From positions 1,612,001 through 1,676,000 of the forward strand of contig NZ_SMZK01000001.1 of NCBI RefSeq assembly GCF_005938085.1: a stretch of DNA of 64,000 nucleotides. The letters run 5' to 3'. Made by a program: the position numbers and the translations under genes. The notes under the pieces were generated by a model that saw only the letters and a list, made by a program, of their open reading frames with translations, had not been told where the DNA came from and ran no database searches. This DNA comes from Haloterrigena sp. H1 (GTDB lineage: Archaea; Halobacteriota; Halobacteria; Halobacteriales; Natrialbaceae). Shown piece after piece: positions 1 through 9,657 of the stretch (position 1 is its first letter; each line of letters starts with the position of its first letter).

Positions 1-1347
1 GTAGCCCAGCGCGGCGGTCTGGCCGTCGAGAATGTTCGCGCGCCGGTACCCGTTCAGGTTGAACCGTTCACCGATTTTGGAGATGTAGGGGCCGATCGCG
101 ACTTCGGCGGCGGTGTTGATAGTGATGATCGCGTTGATCAGCGCCGCCGAGCCCACCATCGTGAGTTCGGCGTTGCGGACGTTCGTCGCGAGGTTCTCGA
201 TCGACCACTCGAGGAGCGACTCGAACGCGCCGCCGCGGATCATGATCTGGGCCGCACCGATAATCAGCAAGACGAGGATCGAGAGTTCGAGAAAGCCGGC
301 GACGCCGGTCATCAGACTGCCGGTGACGCCGATCGCGCTGGGGTCCTCGACGACGGTGAGGATCGGCAGGCTCGCAAGCGGTTCGGACAGCGGCGCGTCC
401 GGTGGGGCGTTGAACATGACGATGTCGCCGAGGGTCGTCAGGCCGAAGCCGAGGTTGAACACGACTGCGAGCACGATCCCCCACGAAATCGCCTCGACGA
501 TGTGGCGGCCAGCGATCGCCGCCCCGATGACGGCGAGCATCGAGATGACGTGGACGAGACCGATCGCCTCGCTGCTCTCGAGGAAGATCGCCTGAGCTTC
601 GGCACTGATCTCGAGGCCGCTCATCGCGCTGCCGGCAGCGACGTAGCCGACGAAGGCGATCACCGCGGCGATGATCACGTACTTGAACCGCGAGGCGACG
701 ACGCCGCCGATGTCGGCGTCCTGGGTGACGGCGCTGACGATCGTCGTGTCGCTGACCGGTGCGAGGTTGTCACCGAAGATCGCACCCGAGAGGATCGCGC
801 CGAACAGCAAGACGGGGTTTGCACCGAGCAACACGCCTGCGGGAAAGAACAGGCCGACGAAGGCGACGGTCGCGCCGTAACCGGTCCCAATCCCCGTCGT
901 GAAGACGGCGGCGAGGACGAACGTGATCGCCGGGAACAGCGCCGCGCCGATGCCGGCAGTGTCCGCCAGCCAGACGAGGCCGCCGACGAAGCCGCCGTCC
1001 TGCAGAAGCTGGGCGAACATCCCCGCCCAGATCCACGCCACGATCGCCGTCACGGCGACCGGCTGGGTCATCCCTTCGAAGATCGTGTTCGCGTAGGACT
1101 GCCAGTTGCCCCGGACGAAGAACATGCCGAGGATCAGGCCGATCAGGATACCGACGATGAGACCGCCGGTGTCGCCGATCCGCCAGAGGGCAGTCTGAAC
1201 GATAGCCCACACGATGAAAAACGCGATCGGGAACGCGCTCATTCCCCGACCGCCGTAGAACTCGACGGTCGGCCCGCTGTCGCGATCCGGTTGTGTAAAC
1301 TGGTCTGTCGGTCCGTCGTCCGCCGACCCGTCTCCGCTATCACTCAT
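1..1347 (-). CDS. NhaC-family Na+/H+ antiporter (C-terminus beyond the window)
   Basis: The leftward reading frame is open from an ATG at 1347 to the window edge (449 codons). After a short acidic N-terminus there are about ten hydrophobic segments. The segment around codon 190 reads SGAIFGDNLAPVSDTT, which matches the GD-x-L-(S/A)-P-x-SDTT signature of the NhaC family. By family this is an inner-membrane antiporter exchanging Na+ (or an amino-acid couple) for H+. Haloarchaea use such transporters to expel sodium. It is transcribed away from the TatD-like gene. Substrate cannot be decided from sequence, and the C-terminal part is not visible. Confidence 0.9.
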   Translation of the reverse strand, partial: MSDSGDGSADDGPTDQFTQPDRDSGPTVEFYGGRGMSAFPIAFFIVWAIVQTALWRIGDTGGLIVGILIGLILGMFFVRGNWQSYANTIFEGMTQPVAVTAIVAWIWAGMFAQLLQDGGFVGGLVWLADTAGIGAALFPAITFVLAAVFTTGIGTGYGATVAFVGLFFPAGVLLGANPVLLFGAILSGAIFGDNLAPVSDTTIVSAVTQDADIGGVVASRFKYVIIAAVIAFVGYVAAGSAMSGLEISAEAQAIFLESSEAIGLVHVISMLAVIGAAIAGRHIVEAISWGIVLAVVFNLGFGLTTLGDIVMFNAPPDAPLSEPLASLPILTVVEDPSAIGVTGSLMTGVAGFLELSILVLLIIGAAQIMIRGGAFESLLEWSIENLATNVRNAELTMVGSAALINAIITINTAAEVAIGPYISKIGERFNLNGYRRANILDGQTAALGY

Positions 1348-1579
1348 ACAGGATCACCATATTGGTGTACGCTATCACTATTCGCATCCCCAAGTATAAC
1401 TATTCCCAATAGGAACGGCCACGAACCCGTCCACGGCACCGGGTTGCCCACGACGGGGAGGGATTCGACTCGGCGTCCTTCCAGACTGCCTCTCTGTCTA
1501 CCGATGGAGACAGGTCACAGTCTCCCACCGGTGTCTCGAAGTCGGTGACTTTTCGAGCGCGGCCTGCAGAATCTCGAGT

Positions 1580-2431
1580 ATGATCGACGATCGGCCGGTG
1601 CTGGACGATCACCTCCATCTCGACCCGGATAACCACAGGGGCATCGACGCCGTCAAAGACTTCGCTCGCGTCGGTGGCACCCACCTGCTCGTGGTGAACA
1701 AACCCTCCTGGCATCTCGGCGTCGAGGCCGAGACCGGCGACGACTTTCGAGCAGTCTTCGAGCGCACGATCGAGGTCGTCGACGAGGCCTCGAGCGAACT
1801 CGACGGACAGGCCTGGCCGGTACTGGGCGTCCATCCGGGCCTGATCTCGCGGCTGGTCGACGATCGGGGCTTTTCGCCCGAGGACGCTCGCGACATCATG
1901 CAGGCCGGGATCGACGTCGCCGCCGAATACGTCGACTCGGGCGACGCGCTGGCGCTGAAATCCGGCCGTCCTCACTACGAGGTCGACGACGCCGTCTGGG
2001 ACGCCTCGAACGCGGTCATGCGACGGGCGTTCGAACACGGGGCTGACCTCGAGTGTGCCGTCCAGCTCCACGCCGAGGCCAGCGAAGACATGACCGAGGT
2101 GGCCGACTGGGCCGTCGAGGCCGGCATGCCGGCACACAAGGTCGTCAAACACTACGCGAGCGGTCGCCTCGAGGGACCGACCCCAAGCGTGATCTGCGAC
2201 AAAGACGAGCTCGAGCGCGCTGCCGAGCGCGGCGAGCCGTTCCTGATGGAGACCGACTACATCGACGACCCCGACCGACCGGGAGCGGTGCTCGGCCCCA
2301 AAACGGTCCCCCGGCGAGTCAAGTGGCTGCTCGAGAACGGCTACGAGGAGGCGGTTCGCAACGCCCACGTCGAGACGCCGAAGCGGGTGTACGGGATCGA
2401 CACGGACGCGACGCTCGAGTCGGCCGAGTGA
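1580..2431 (+). CDS. TatD-related metal-dependent hydrolase
   Basis: The protein is 283 residues long. The N-terminal DDHLHLDPDN carries the metal-binding HxH of the amidohydrolase/TatD fold. GVHPG near residue 89, QLHAEAS near residue 160, KHYASG and METDY near residue 230 supply the later His and Asp ligands of a TIM-barrel hydrolase. It resembles the archaeal TatD-like group rather than bacterial TatD DNase, so a phosphoesterase or nuclease role is only inferred. It stands alone, divergent from the antiporter gene. Confidence 0.85.
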   Translation: MIDDRPVLDDHLHLDPDNHRGIDAVKDFARVGGTHLLVVNKPSWHLGVEAETGDDFRAVFERTIEVVDEASSELDGQAWPVLGVHPGLISRLVDDRGFSPEDARDIMQAGIDVAAEYVDSGDALALKSGRPHYEVDDAVWDASNAVMRRAFEHGADLECAVQLHAEASEDMTEVADWAVEAGMPAHKVVKHYASGRLEGPTPSVICDKDELERAAERGEPFLMETDYIDDPDRPGAVLGPKTVPRRVKWLLENGYEEAVRNAHVETPKRVYGIDTDATLESAE

Positions 2432-2629
2432 GCAGACGCGCGAGGGCAACGCCGACGGACTCGACTGCCTGTGTCTGGATAGCGTTCGGTCGGGAACGAC
2501 GGTCGTCCTGAGCCGGTGTCCAAAGACCGGTGCCTCAGCGGCTATCGCCGCCGTTCAATAGATCGTGACGGTCGCTGAATGCGGCTAGTGTAGAGAAAGG
2601 CATTTCAAGCGGCCGGTGTAGGTGTCTGT

Positions 2630-3208
2630 ATGAGCAATCCCCCGACCGAGTTCTACTCGGAGGAACGCTGGCAGAACTGGATCGATCGCATCAAAGACGA
2701 AGACATCGATCCGGAAGACGAAGACTCGGCCCGACTCCTGTTGAACCTGCAAGACGACACGGCGATTGCGATCGCGAAGATCGTCGCCGCCTACGACGAT
2801 GGGGAACTCGCCGAGGAGGAAACGCTCGCGGAGATCGAAGACGTCCGCGAGATCGTTCTCAGCGAAGTCGACATCGACGACGAGGAGAAACTGATCCTCG
2901 TCGACGGCGTCCAGACGAGTCTGGTCTGTGTCTTCTTTGCGGCCGAGGAGTACGTCGCCAACGGTCCAGCGGAAGACGGCACTGTCAGCGACTATCTCAG
3001 CGCCGCTGCCGACGCCGAAGCCGAAGAAGACCTCGATGCTGCCCTCGGCTACGCCGCTCAGGCTGGCACGCTCATTATCGACGGCGACGAACTCGATATG
3101 ACCGTCGCCGAAGACCTCGAGTACGGCTTGGTCACGGAGTGGATCAACGGGCTCGACAGCCTCCAGAGTGCGATGAGCGATCCGGAAGTCGTCGAAGAAG
3201 ACGAGTAG
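2630..3208 (+). CDS. DUF2150 family protein
   Basis: The 192-residue, very acidic, soluble protein begins MSNPPTEFYSEERWQNW, typical of the haloarchaeal DUF2150 family. It is predicted mostly helical, with no membrane segment or catalytic motif. Function is unknown. It sits alone between the hydrolase and the pilin-like gene. Confidence 0.8.
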   Translation: MSNPPTEFYSEERWQNWIDRIKDEDIDPEDEDSARLLLNLQDDTAIAIAKIVAAYDDGELAEEETLAEIEDVREIVLSEVDIDDEEKLILVDGVQTSLVCVFFAAEEYVANGPAEDGTVSDYLSAAADAEAEEDLDAALGYAAQAGTLIIDGDELDMTVAEDLEYGLVTEWINGLDSLQSAMSDPEVVEEDE

Positions 3209-3258
3209 CGACTCGAGACGACGCGCGCTGCTTTTCGCCGGTCGGTAGCCACCAGACG

Positions 3259-3264
3259 TTTAAG
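3259..3264 (+). promoter_or_regulatory. TATA-like box TTTAAG for the pilin-like gene
   Basis: TTTAAG ends 22 bases before the ATG at 3286. That is the haloarchaeal TATA spacing for a leaderless transcript, and it supports the 3286 start over the upstream in-frame extension. Confidence 0.5.
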
Positions 3265-3285
3265 CAATCACGACTATCCTCGGCT

Positions 3286-4812
3286 ATGGAATCGCGGCGA
3301 GACGAGCGTGCAGTGACCGTCCAGATCGGGGCGGTACTACTGCTTGCGATCGTCTTTACCGCGCTCGCGCTTTATCAGGTCAACGCGGTCCCTGCGGAAA
3401 ACAGTGCGGTCGAATACGAGCACAACCAGCAGGTCCACGGCGAGATGCACGAGCTTCGAAACGCGATCAAGAACGTCGGAACGAGCGGGGGCTCAGAGTC
3501 CGTTTCTATCACGCTTGGAACCCAGTATCCGACTCGAACGTTCTCGATGAATCCGTCAGCTCCGGCGGGGACGCTCGAGACGACGGGGACCCAGACCCTT
3601 CGCATCGGGAACGCGGACGTAATCAGCGACCACGGCGGGTCGAGCGATCCTGAGAACCTGATCGGCGAGCACTCGACGACGACGCTTCGCTACCAGCCCG
3701 ACTACAACGAATATCGGGGCGCACCGACGACTCGAATCGAACACGGGTTCGCGTACAACGACTTCAGCGATGCGCAGGTATCGCTGACCGACCAACCGCT
3801 TATCGACGGCGATCGGATTACGATCGTCTTACTCGAGGGGAACCTGTCGGCCGGGTCGACCGGTGCGACGGCTGTCGATACACGTCTCCTTGACGGGCCG
3901 ACCGATCCCGTAACGATCGAGCCCGATGGTGGTGAGATCACGCTCACGGTACCGACACAGGCACCGGACGCATGGAACGAGTCCCTCCAAGACGAGCCGG
4001 CCGCGTCCGTTACCGGCTTCTCGGATGGGGCGCTCACGATTACGCTCGAGGACGACGAATACGAGTTGCAGATGGCCCGCGTTGGAATTGGTGATGCGAG
4101 CGACGATGGCAGTGACGAGTTCGATATCAGCCGGTCCGAGACGAGCACCACGAATACCAGTGAAGCGTACGACGTTCACTGGGACACGACACGGATAGCC
4201 AGCGGAGACGATCAGGTTTCCTGTACGGACGATCACTGTACGGTTACTGTCTCCAACACCGGAGACACGGTTCCGGTGTTCGTAGAGACGACTCCGGCTA
4301 TAGACGACGCAACTGTCGAATACGCGGTTAGCGACAACGGTATTGCACAGTTCGATCCGGGAACGGGTGTCGTACAGAACGGCGAACACACAACGGATCT
4401 CGAAGCGTGGTCTAACGGCACTGTTACGGGGTTCGTCTCGAGCGGCGGAAGTGGTGATACGGTTACATTCGAGGTGACCGTGACAGGCGCTGAGACTGGT
4501 CCGCCACAAATCACCGATTTTACCGTTACTGATGAGAGCGAGTGCTCGAAGATCAATTCTCAAAACAAGTGTACGGGCAGTGCTGGTATAAATAAAGCAA
4601 TCTTTGGTGTCACCTGGGCAACTGATGATGCAGAGACGGTGACGGTCACCGTAACTCGTGATGGCGAACAATTAGCAACGTACAGCGGGACTACCGGCGG
4701 GGAAACATTCGAAGAGAACGATCAGTATGGTTCAGAGTATCAGATCGAAATCGTTGCATCGAACGAGACGGGTGACAGAACCGCCGTGGAAACAGTGACT
4801 GCAGGTGGCTGA
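3286..4812 (+). CDS. Secreted protein with archaeal pilin-like N-terminus
   Basis: The protein is 508 residues from the ATG behind the TATA box. The N-terminus MESRRDERAVTVQIGAVLLL has a charged head followed by one hydrophobic helix (about residues 10-32), as in haloarchaeal archaellin/type IV pilin-like proteins. The rest is a long extracellular Thr/Ser/Asp-rich beta-type region with no enzyme motif. A paired-Cys segment lies near residue 313 (CTDDHC), another near residue 425. Base composition drops toward A+T over the last 250 bp, and a different codon style there suggests a mosaic or recently replaced C-terminus. The likely location is cell surface or pilus-associated. The exact family is uncertain. 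Confidence 0.65.
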   Translation: MESRRDERAVTVQIGAVLLLAIVFTALALYQVNAVPAENSAVEYEHNQQVHGEMHELRNAIKNVGTSGGSESVSITLGTQYPTRTFSMNPSAPAGTLETTGTQTLRIGNADVISDHGGSSDPENLIGEHSTTTLRYQPDYNEYRGAPTTRIEHGFAYNDFSDAQVSLTDQPLIDGDRITIVLLEGNLSAGSTGATAVDTRLLDGPTDPVTIEPDGGEITLTVPTQAPDAWNESLQDEPAASVTGFSDGALTITLEDDEYELQMARVGIGDASDDGSDEFDISRSETSTTNTSEAYDVHWDTTRIASGDDQVSCTDDHCTVTVSNTGDTVPVFVETTPAIDDATVEYAVSDNGIAQFDPGTGVVQNGEHTTDLEAWSNGTVTGFVSSGGSGDTVTFEVTVTGAETGPPQITDFTVTDESECSKINSQNKCTGSAGINKAIFGVTWATDDAETVTVTVTRDGEQLATYSGTTGGETFEENDQYGSEYQIEIVASNETGDRTAVETVTAGG

Positions 4813-4901
4813 CATTAGTTCAGTCGTTCGGACCATTATTTTCGACGAACAACGAAACGCCGAACGACAATACCTTGTACTATCACACCTAGTAGACAAG
4901 T

Positions 4902-6239
4902 ATGACAGCAGTCGGCATCGACGCCGTCGAGATCTGGACTGGGAACCTCAAACTCGATCTGCCCGGGACGTTTGCCCCGGAGAAGGGCGAGGACCCGGAA
5001 AAATACACGAAAGGGCTGGGTCTCAACGCCAGTTCGTTCCCCGACAGCTACGAGGACATCGTCACGATGGGGGCAAACGCCGCCCACCGCTTGATGGAGC
5101 GTAAGGGCCTCGAGCCCGACGATATCGGCCGGATCGACGTCGCGACCGAGAGTGCCTTCGACAACTCGAAGCCGGTTTCGACGTACGTCGCTGGCTGCTT
5201 GGAGCAAGTCTACGACGGCGACTTCCACCACGCCAACAAAGGCGAGCGGAAGTTCGCCTGCATCGCGGGGACCCAGAGTCTGGATGACGCCTGCAACTGG
5301 ATCCGCGCGGGCCGCAACCGCGGTCGCTCGGCGCTGGTCATCGCGACCGACACCGCCCTCTACGCCCGCGGCGATGCTGGCGAGGCGACCCAGGGTGCCG
5401 GGGCCGTCGCGATGCTCATCAGCGAGGACCCGAGTCTCGTCGAACTCTCGACCGAGCAGGGGTATGGCTCGGCCGACGAGACTGACTTCCTCAAACCCAA
5501 CCAGCAGTTCCCGTCGGTCGACGGCAAACGCTCCGTGCAGGTCTACCTCGCGCGGATGCGCGAAGCGCTTGAGGACTTCGAGAGCGTCGCGGGCGAGGTC
5601 CACGAGGACGATTTCGTCTACGCGCCGTTCCACACCCCGTTCCCGGGGATGGTCCGGAAGGCCGCCCTGCTGGCGTTCCGCCACGTTATTCGCGATACGC
5701 CGACCGAAGACGACCTCGCCGAGGAGATCGGTCGCCAGCCACGTCCCGAAGCGTTCGACTCCGACGAGGAGTATCGCGACGCGCTCCGGGAGTACATGGA
5801 CGCGCTCAAGGACACCGACCGCTACGCCGAGTGGTACGACGCGACGATCGACCCGACGCTGACGATCTCACGCGAGGTCGGCAACTGGTACACCGGCTCC
5901 GTCCACGTCGCCCGCGTGAGCGCGCTCAAACACGCGCTCGAGACGGGCCGCGACATGACGGATGAGAAACTGCTCGTGGGCTCCTACGGTAGCGGCGCAC
6001 AGGCCGAAATCCATGCCGAGACGATTCAGGACGGCTGGGAAGAAGAACTCGAGGCCCTGAACGTCGACGAGCAACTCGCCGATCGCTACGAGATGGCGTG
6101 GGAAGACTACGAGGAGATTCACGACGTCCACAACCACGAGATGGACGTCGATGTCGAGGAGTTCACGACGCCAAGCGAGGAGTTCGTCTTCGACGGCTGG
6201 GGCCGTATGGGCGAGCGGAAGTACCGATACGTGGAGTAA
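4902..6239 (+). CDS. hmgB: Hydroxymethylglutaryl-CoA synthase
   Basis: The 445-residue enzyme condenses acetyl-CoA with acetoacetyl-CoA to HMG-CoA, the entry to mevalonate and archaeal isoprenoid lipids. The catalytic Cys is C120 in KFACIAGT, the general-base Glu region is VATESAFD (E83), and YAPFHTPFPGM holds the catalytic His. Length and motifs match haloarchaeal HMG-CoA synthase throughout. It is a single-gene unit with the ATG at 4902. Confidence 0.95.
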   Translation: MTAVGIDAVEIWTGNLKLDLPGTFAPEKGEDPEKYTKGLGLNASSFPDSYEDIVTMGANAAHRLMERKGLEPDDIGRIDVATESAFDNSKPVSTYVAGCLEQVYDGDFHHANKGERKFACIAGTQSLDDACNWIRAGRNRGRSALVIATDTALYARGDAGEATQGAGAVAMLISEDPSLVELSTEQGYGSADETDFLKPNQQFPSVDGKRSVQVYLARMREALEDFESVAGEVHEDDFVYAPFHTPFPGMVRKAALLAFRHVIRDTPTEDDLAEEIGRQPRPEAFDSDEEYRDALREYMDALKDTDRYAEWYDATIDPTLTISREVGNWYTGSVHVARVSALKHALETGRDMTDEKLLVGSYGSGAQAEIHAETIQDGWEEELEALNVDEQLADRYEMAWEDYEEIHDVHNHEMDVDVEEFTTPSEEFVFDGWGRMGERKYRYVE

Positions 6240-6490
6240 CGGCGTTTTTCTTCGCGATTTTTGCGAGCAAGCGCACAGCGCGAGCGAGAAAGCTCCTCTC
6301 TCGAGCGTGTCGACCGACGGCTCAGTACGTCAGCATGGCTGAGTGTCTGGCTCGCGTGACGTGCTAGATACCGAGACCGACGGTGGCGAGACCGACCCTC
6401 GAGCATTTGGTACTCTGTAACGAAGGAGGTCTCTGCGGCACGCGGCCACCGTATCGGAGCGGGACAAACAGCGCGGAAACATACGAAACC

Positions 6491-7708
6491 ATGGATATTT
6501 CCGATATCGTCTCAGCGGAGTACGTCGAATTCACACCGGAGACACCCGTCTCGAAGCTCGTCGGGACGTTCGCAGATTCTGCGGTCAAAGGCGTCGTCAT
6601 ACGTGACGACGAGTTCGAGGGCGTCGTGACGCGAAAACAGCTCGCCTCCTCGCATCACAAGCCCAACGAAAAGCTCGGCTCGCTGGTCTGGCACGTGCCA
6701 CACCTCGCGCCCGACGAGGACATCCGGAAGGTGGCACAGCTGATGATCGACAGCGACGCACACCTGCTCCCGGTCTTCGAGGGCCACGAACTGCTCGGCG
6801 TCGTCACCGTCGATGGGATCTTGGAGAAGGTCGAGCCGTACCTCGATGCGGCGACCGTCGCCGAGGCCTACTCCGGCGACCTCGTCTCGCTGGACCCGAC
6901 AACGACGCTGGGAAAGGCGCTTCACACGTTCCGGGAGCATCGCATCACCCACCTGCCGGTCATCGAGACCGACACGGCGGTCGGCATCCTCAGTCTCTAC
7001 GACGTGGTCGGGCTGACGGTCCGCGCCGAGGTCCAGAGTCAGGGCGGCGACGCAGGTGGCACGGACCCCTTCGGCGGTGAAATCTCTTCGAGTACCGGTC
7101 GCGCTGGACGCGGCGGGTTCGGTTCCCGAGAGGGCGAGGCCGCACGGATGCTGGACCTGCCGATCCGGGACGTCATGGCAGCGCCGGTGCGGACGATTCA
7201 ACCCGACGAGACCCTCGATGTGGCCGTCGAGGAGATGTTCGCGGCCGATGCGTCGTCGCTGGTCGTCACCGAGAACGGCTCTCCCTACGGCATCGTGACG
7301 AAGACCGATGTCCTCGACTCGCTCACCTGGGAGGCTGGCGGGAACCGCGGCGTCCAGATCTACGGCACTGACTTGATAGACGACATTACTTACGACGAGA
7401 TCGTCGCACAGGTCGAGAAATTCGACGACAGGGACCACGGGATGAACGTCTTGGACGCGAACGTCCATCTCCACGAGCACGACGAGACGCGCCGCGGCCG
7501 ACCGCTCTTGCTCGCTCGTATCCGTCTCTACACCGATCGGGGGCTGTACATCGCCTCCGGCGAAGGGTACGGTGCGAGCCACGCGATCAACGAAGCCAGC
7601 GACATCCTCGAGCGCCAGATCCGCGACGAGAAGACCTACGGCCGGAGCAAGAAACCCCCGGGCGAGGAGTTCTGGGAGAAACGCTTCGGCGAGTTGCTCG
7701 AGGAGTGA
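6491..7708 (+). CDS. Four-CBS-domain protein with C-terminal HPF/S30AE-like domain
   Basis: The protein has 405 residues from the ATG at 6491; an upstream in-frame extension is low in coding quality. Four CBS modules lie at about 1-50, 60-112, 125-178 and 224-278, separated by a Gly-rich linker at 183-215. Residues about 297-385 have the alternating beta-strand and amphipathic-helix pattern of ribosome hibernation-promoting/S30AE domains. CBS pairs usually sense adenine nucleotides, so the architecture suggests energy-dependent control of ribosomes. The adjoining gene is a convergent UspA. The HPF assignment is by pattern only and should be structure-checked. Confidence 0.7.
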   Translation: MDISDIVSAEYVEFTPETPVSKLVGTFADSAVKGVVIRDDEFEGVVTRKQLASSHHKPNEKLGSLVWHVPHLAPDEDIRKVAQLMIDSDAHLLPVFEGHELLGVVTVDGILEKVEPYLDAATVAEAYSGDLVSLDPTTTLGKALHTFREHRITHLPVIETDTAVGILSLYDVVGLTVRAEVQSQGGDAGGTDPFGGEISSSTGRAGRGGFGSREGEAARMLDLPIRDVMAAPVRTIQPDETLDVAVEEMFAADASSLVVTENGSPYGIVTKTDVLDSLTWEAGGNRGVQIYGTDLIDDITYDEIVAQVEKFDDRDHGMNVLDANVHLHEHDETRRGRPLLLARIRLYTDRGLYIASGEGYGASHAINEASDILERQIRDEKTYGRSKKPPGEEFWEKRFGELLEE

Positions 7709-7723
7709 TTTCCTCGGATACGA

Positions 7724-8170
7724 TCAGCGCACGACGGTCACTGGAACGGTCGCCCGTTCGACGAGCGACTTGGCGACGCTGCCGAGCATCAGCCCAGCAC
7801 GCTCCGATCGGCCGCGGTGGCCGACGTAGATCGCGTCGAATCCCTCGTCCTCGGCATAATTGGCGATCTCCCTGATCGGGTTGCCATAGAGGAGTTCGAC
7901 ATCGGCGTCGCGACCGAGCTCCGCGGCGAGGTCGGCCGCGTCGTCGGTGATGTCCATCCCCCGCTGTTCGGCGTCTTCGACGCTTTCGACGATCAATCGC
8001 TGGTCCTCCCAGAGCGACGCGGTCGGTTCGCTGCCGCCCTCGTCGTATGCGGTGGGATCGATCGCGTGGACCACCGTGATCGAGCCGCCCATCGCGTCGA
8101 CGATGTCGGTGGCGTAGGCGAGGGCGTTTTCGGACTCTTCGGAGCCGTCGACAGCTACGAGGGCCTTCAT
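7724..8170 (-). CDS. Universal stress protein (UspA family)
   Basis: The 148-residue protein starts MKALVAVDGSEESENALAYA, the classic UspA strand-helix start. It has the C-terminal G-2x-G-9x-G-(S/T) nucleotide loop as GHRGRSERAGLMLGSVAKSL, so it is predicted to bind ATP. It is convergent with the CBS-HPF gene (16 bp apart). The role in stress survival is inferred from family. Confidence 0.9.
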   Translation of the reverse strand: MKALVAVDGSEESENALAYATDIVDAMGGSITVVHAIDPTAYDEGGSEPTASLWEDQRLIVESVEDAEQRGMDITDDAADLAAELGRDADVELLYGNPIREIANYAEDEGFDAIYVGHRGRSERAGLMLGSVAKSLVERATVPVTVVR

Positions 8171-8316
8171 GCTCCGACATTCGTGCTCGAGCTATGTGAA
8201 TCACGAGGCCGATTCGCATATCGTACCGGACGGACGTGGTCGGTCCCGGTTTGCGTCGCTTCTGTGCCAGTGATTGTATCACTGGACTAATGTATCAGGA
8301 CATTACATATGTAGCC

Positions 8317-9453
8317 ATGCCTGGCAGTTCCGAGCCCCCGGACTGGATCGTCGAACAGCCCGGAGTGACTGCACTCGCGCTGGTCAGTGGGCTCCTCGCG
8401 CTCTTCGTTCTCCTGCCATACCTGCAGTACGTCCTCTTCGGCGTCGTACTCGCCTACATTCTACAGCCCGTCCAGCGACACCTCGAGAACTACATCGGAC
8501 CGACGGTCGCGGCGATCACGGTCGTGGCGGCGACCCTAATCGTCGTATTATTGCCACTTATTTACGTTGCCACGATCGCCGTCCAGCAGTCGCTCCGACT
8601 TGTCCGCTCGATCAGACAGGGGGAGATCGATGTCGAAACGATCGAGGGAGCCCTCGAGACGAACGGGTACGCGGTCGATCTCGTCGCCCTGTACGAATCG
8701 AACCAAGACCGGATCGCGACGGGTATCCGACAGGTCACGACGGGGGCGATCGACCTCGCCGGGAGTCTGCCCGGCATCTTCATCGGCATCACGATCACGC
8801 TGTTCGTCCTCTTTGCGCTGTTGCGAGACGGGGATCGGTTCGTCGCGTGGCTCGAATGGGTGTTACCCATCGACGACGCGGTGCTCGCGGAGCTGCGTAC
8901 CGGACTGGATCGGCTCATGTGGGCCTCGGTCGTCGGAAACGTCGCTGTCGCGGCCATTCAGGCGGTGATGCTCGGTGTCGGGCTGGCGATCGCGGGCGTC
9001 CCCGCCGTCGTCTTTCTGACCGTCGCGACGTTCGTCCTGACGCTGCTCCCGCTGGTCGGCGCGTTCGGGATCTGGATTCCGGTAGCGGCCTATCTGGTCG
9101 CAATAGGACGACCGACCGCCAGCGCGGCGATCGTCGTCTACGGACTGATCGTCACGTTCTCGGATTCGTACCTTCGGCCCGCGCTGATCGGCCGAACCGG
9201 TGCCTTCAACTCCGCGATCATCGTCGTCGGCATCTTCGGCGGCCTCGTCGTCTTCGGCGCTGTGGGTCTCTTTGTCGGCCCCGTCGTCCTCGGCGGCGCG
9301 AAACTCGTCCTCGATTCGTTCGCTCGCGTGCGTACCGGGACGTCGATTGCCGGAGCCCCATCCGAGACCACGGGGGCCGAATCCGATGAGACGGATACAG
9401 GTGCCGACACGGAAGCACCGAGCGATGTGGATGGCGACAGTTCCGAGGAATGA
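8317..9453 (+). CDS. AI-2E family transporter (PerM-like)
   Basis: The protein is about 378 residues with eight hydrophobic segments: two at the N-terminus, a hydrophilic loop (about residues 100-150), then clustered C-terminal helices. This is the usual AI-2E/PerM topology. Several TM segments carry the Gly-rich signature of the family (for example VGAFGIWIPVAAYL). The C-terminal 50 residues are acidic and Thr-rich. Substrate is not determinable: family members include the TqsA autoinducer exporter and Na+/H+ antiporters. An in-frame ATG also exists at 8290; I chose 8317 because it gives a normal polar N-terminus. Confidence 0.8.
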   Translation: MPGSSEPPDWIVEQPGVTALALVSGLLALFVLLPYLQYVLFGVVLAYILQPVQRHLENYIGPTVAAITVVAATLIVVLLPLIYVATIAVQQSLRLVRSIRQGEIDVETIEGALETNGYAVDLVALYESNQDRIATGIRQVTTGAIDLAGSLPGIFIGITITLFVLFALLRDGDRFVAWLEWVLPIDDAVLAELRTGLDRLMWASVVGNVAVAAIQAVMLGVGLAIAGVPAVVFLTVATFVLTLLPLVGAFGIWIPVAAYLVAIGRPTASAAIVVYGLIVTFSDSYLRPALIGRTGAFNSAIIVVGIFGGLVVFGAVGLFVGPVVLGGAKLVLDSFARVRTGTSIAGAPSETTGAESDETDTGADTEAPSDVDGDSSEE

Positions 9454-9657
9454 CCGGTCGCGGTCCCCGCCGCGAGCGCTTTCGACCGATCTCACACGGG
9501 AGTGGAGCCAGAGGGGTCACACGACGTGGCCGGACGACCAAACGAGTGCGTTCATTACCCCTTGCCCGCTAGAGGTGCGTATCGTGTCTCGGATCGAACG
9601 CCGCACTCGACGGCGGGGAGGGTCGACCTGCTCGATCGATCGAGACCACTGTTAGTC

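Noticed and set aside
113..1548. Long rightward ORFs opposite the NhaC gene
   Set aside because: They are shadows of the leftward antiporter frame; translations are Arg/Asp-rich low-complexity with no family features.
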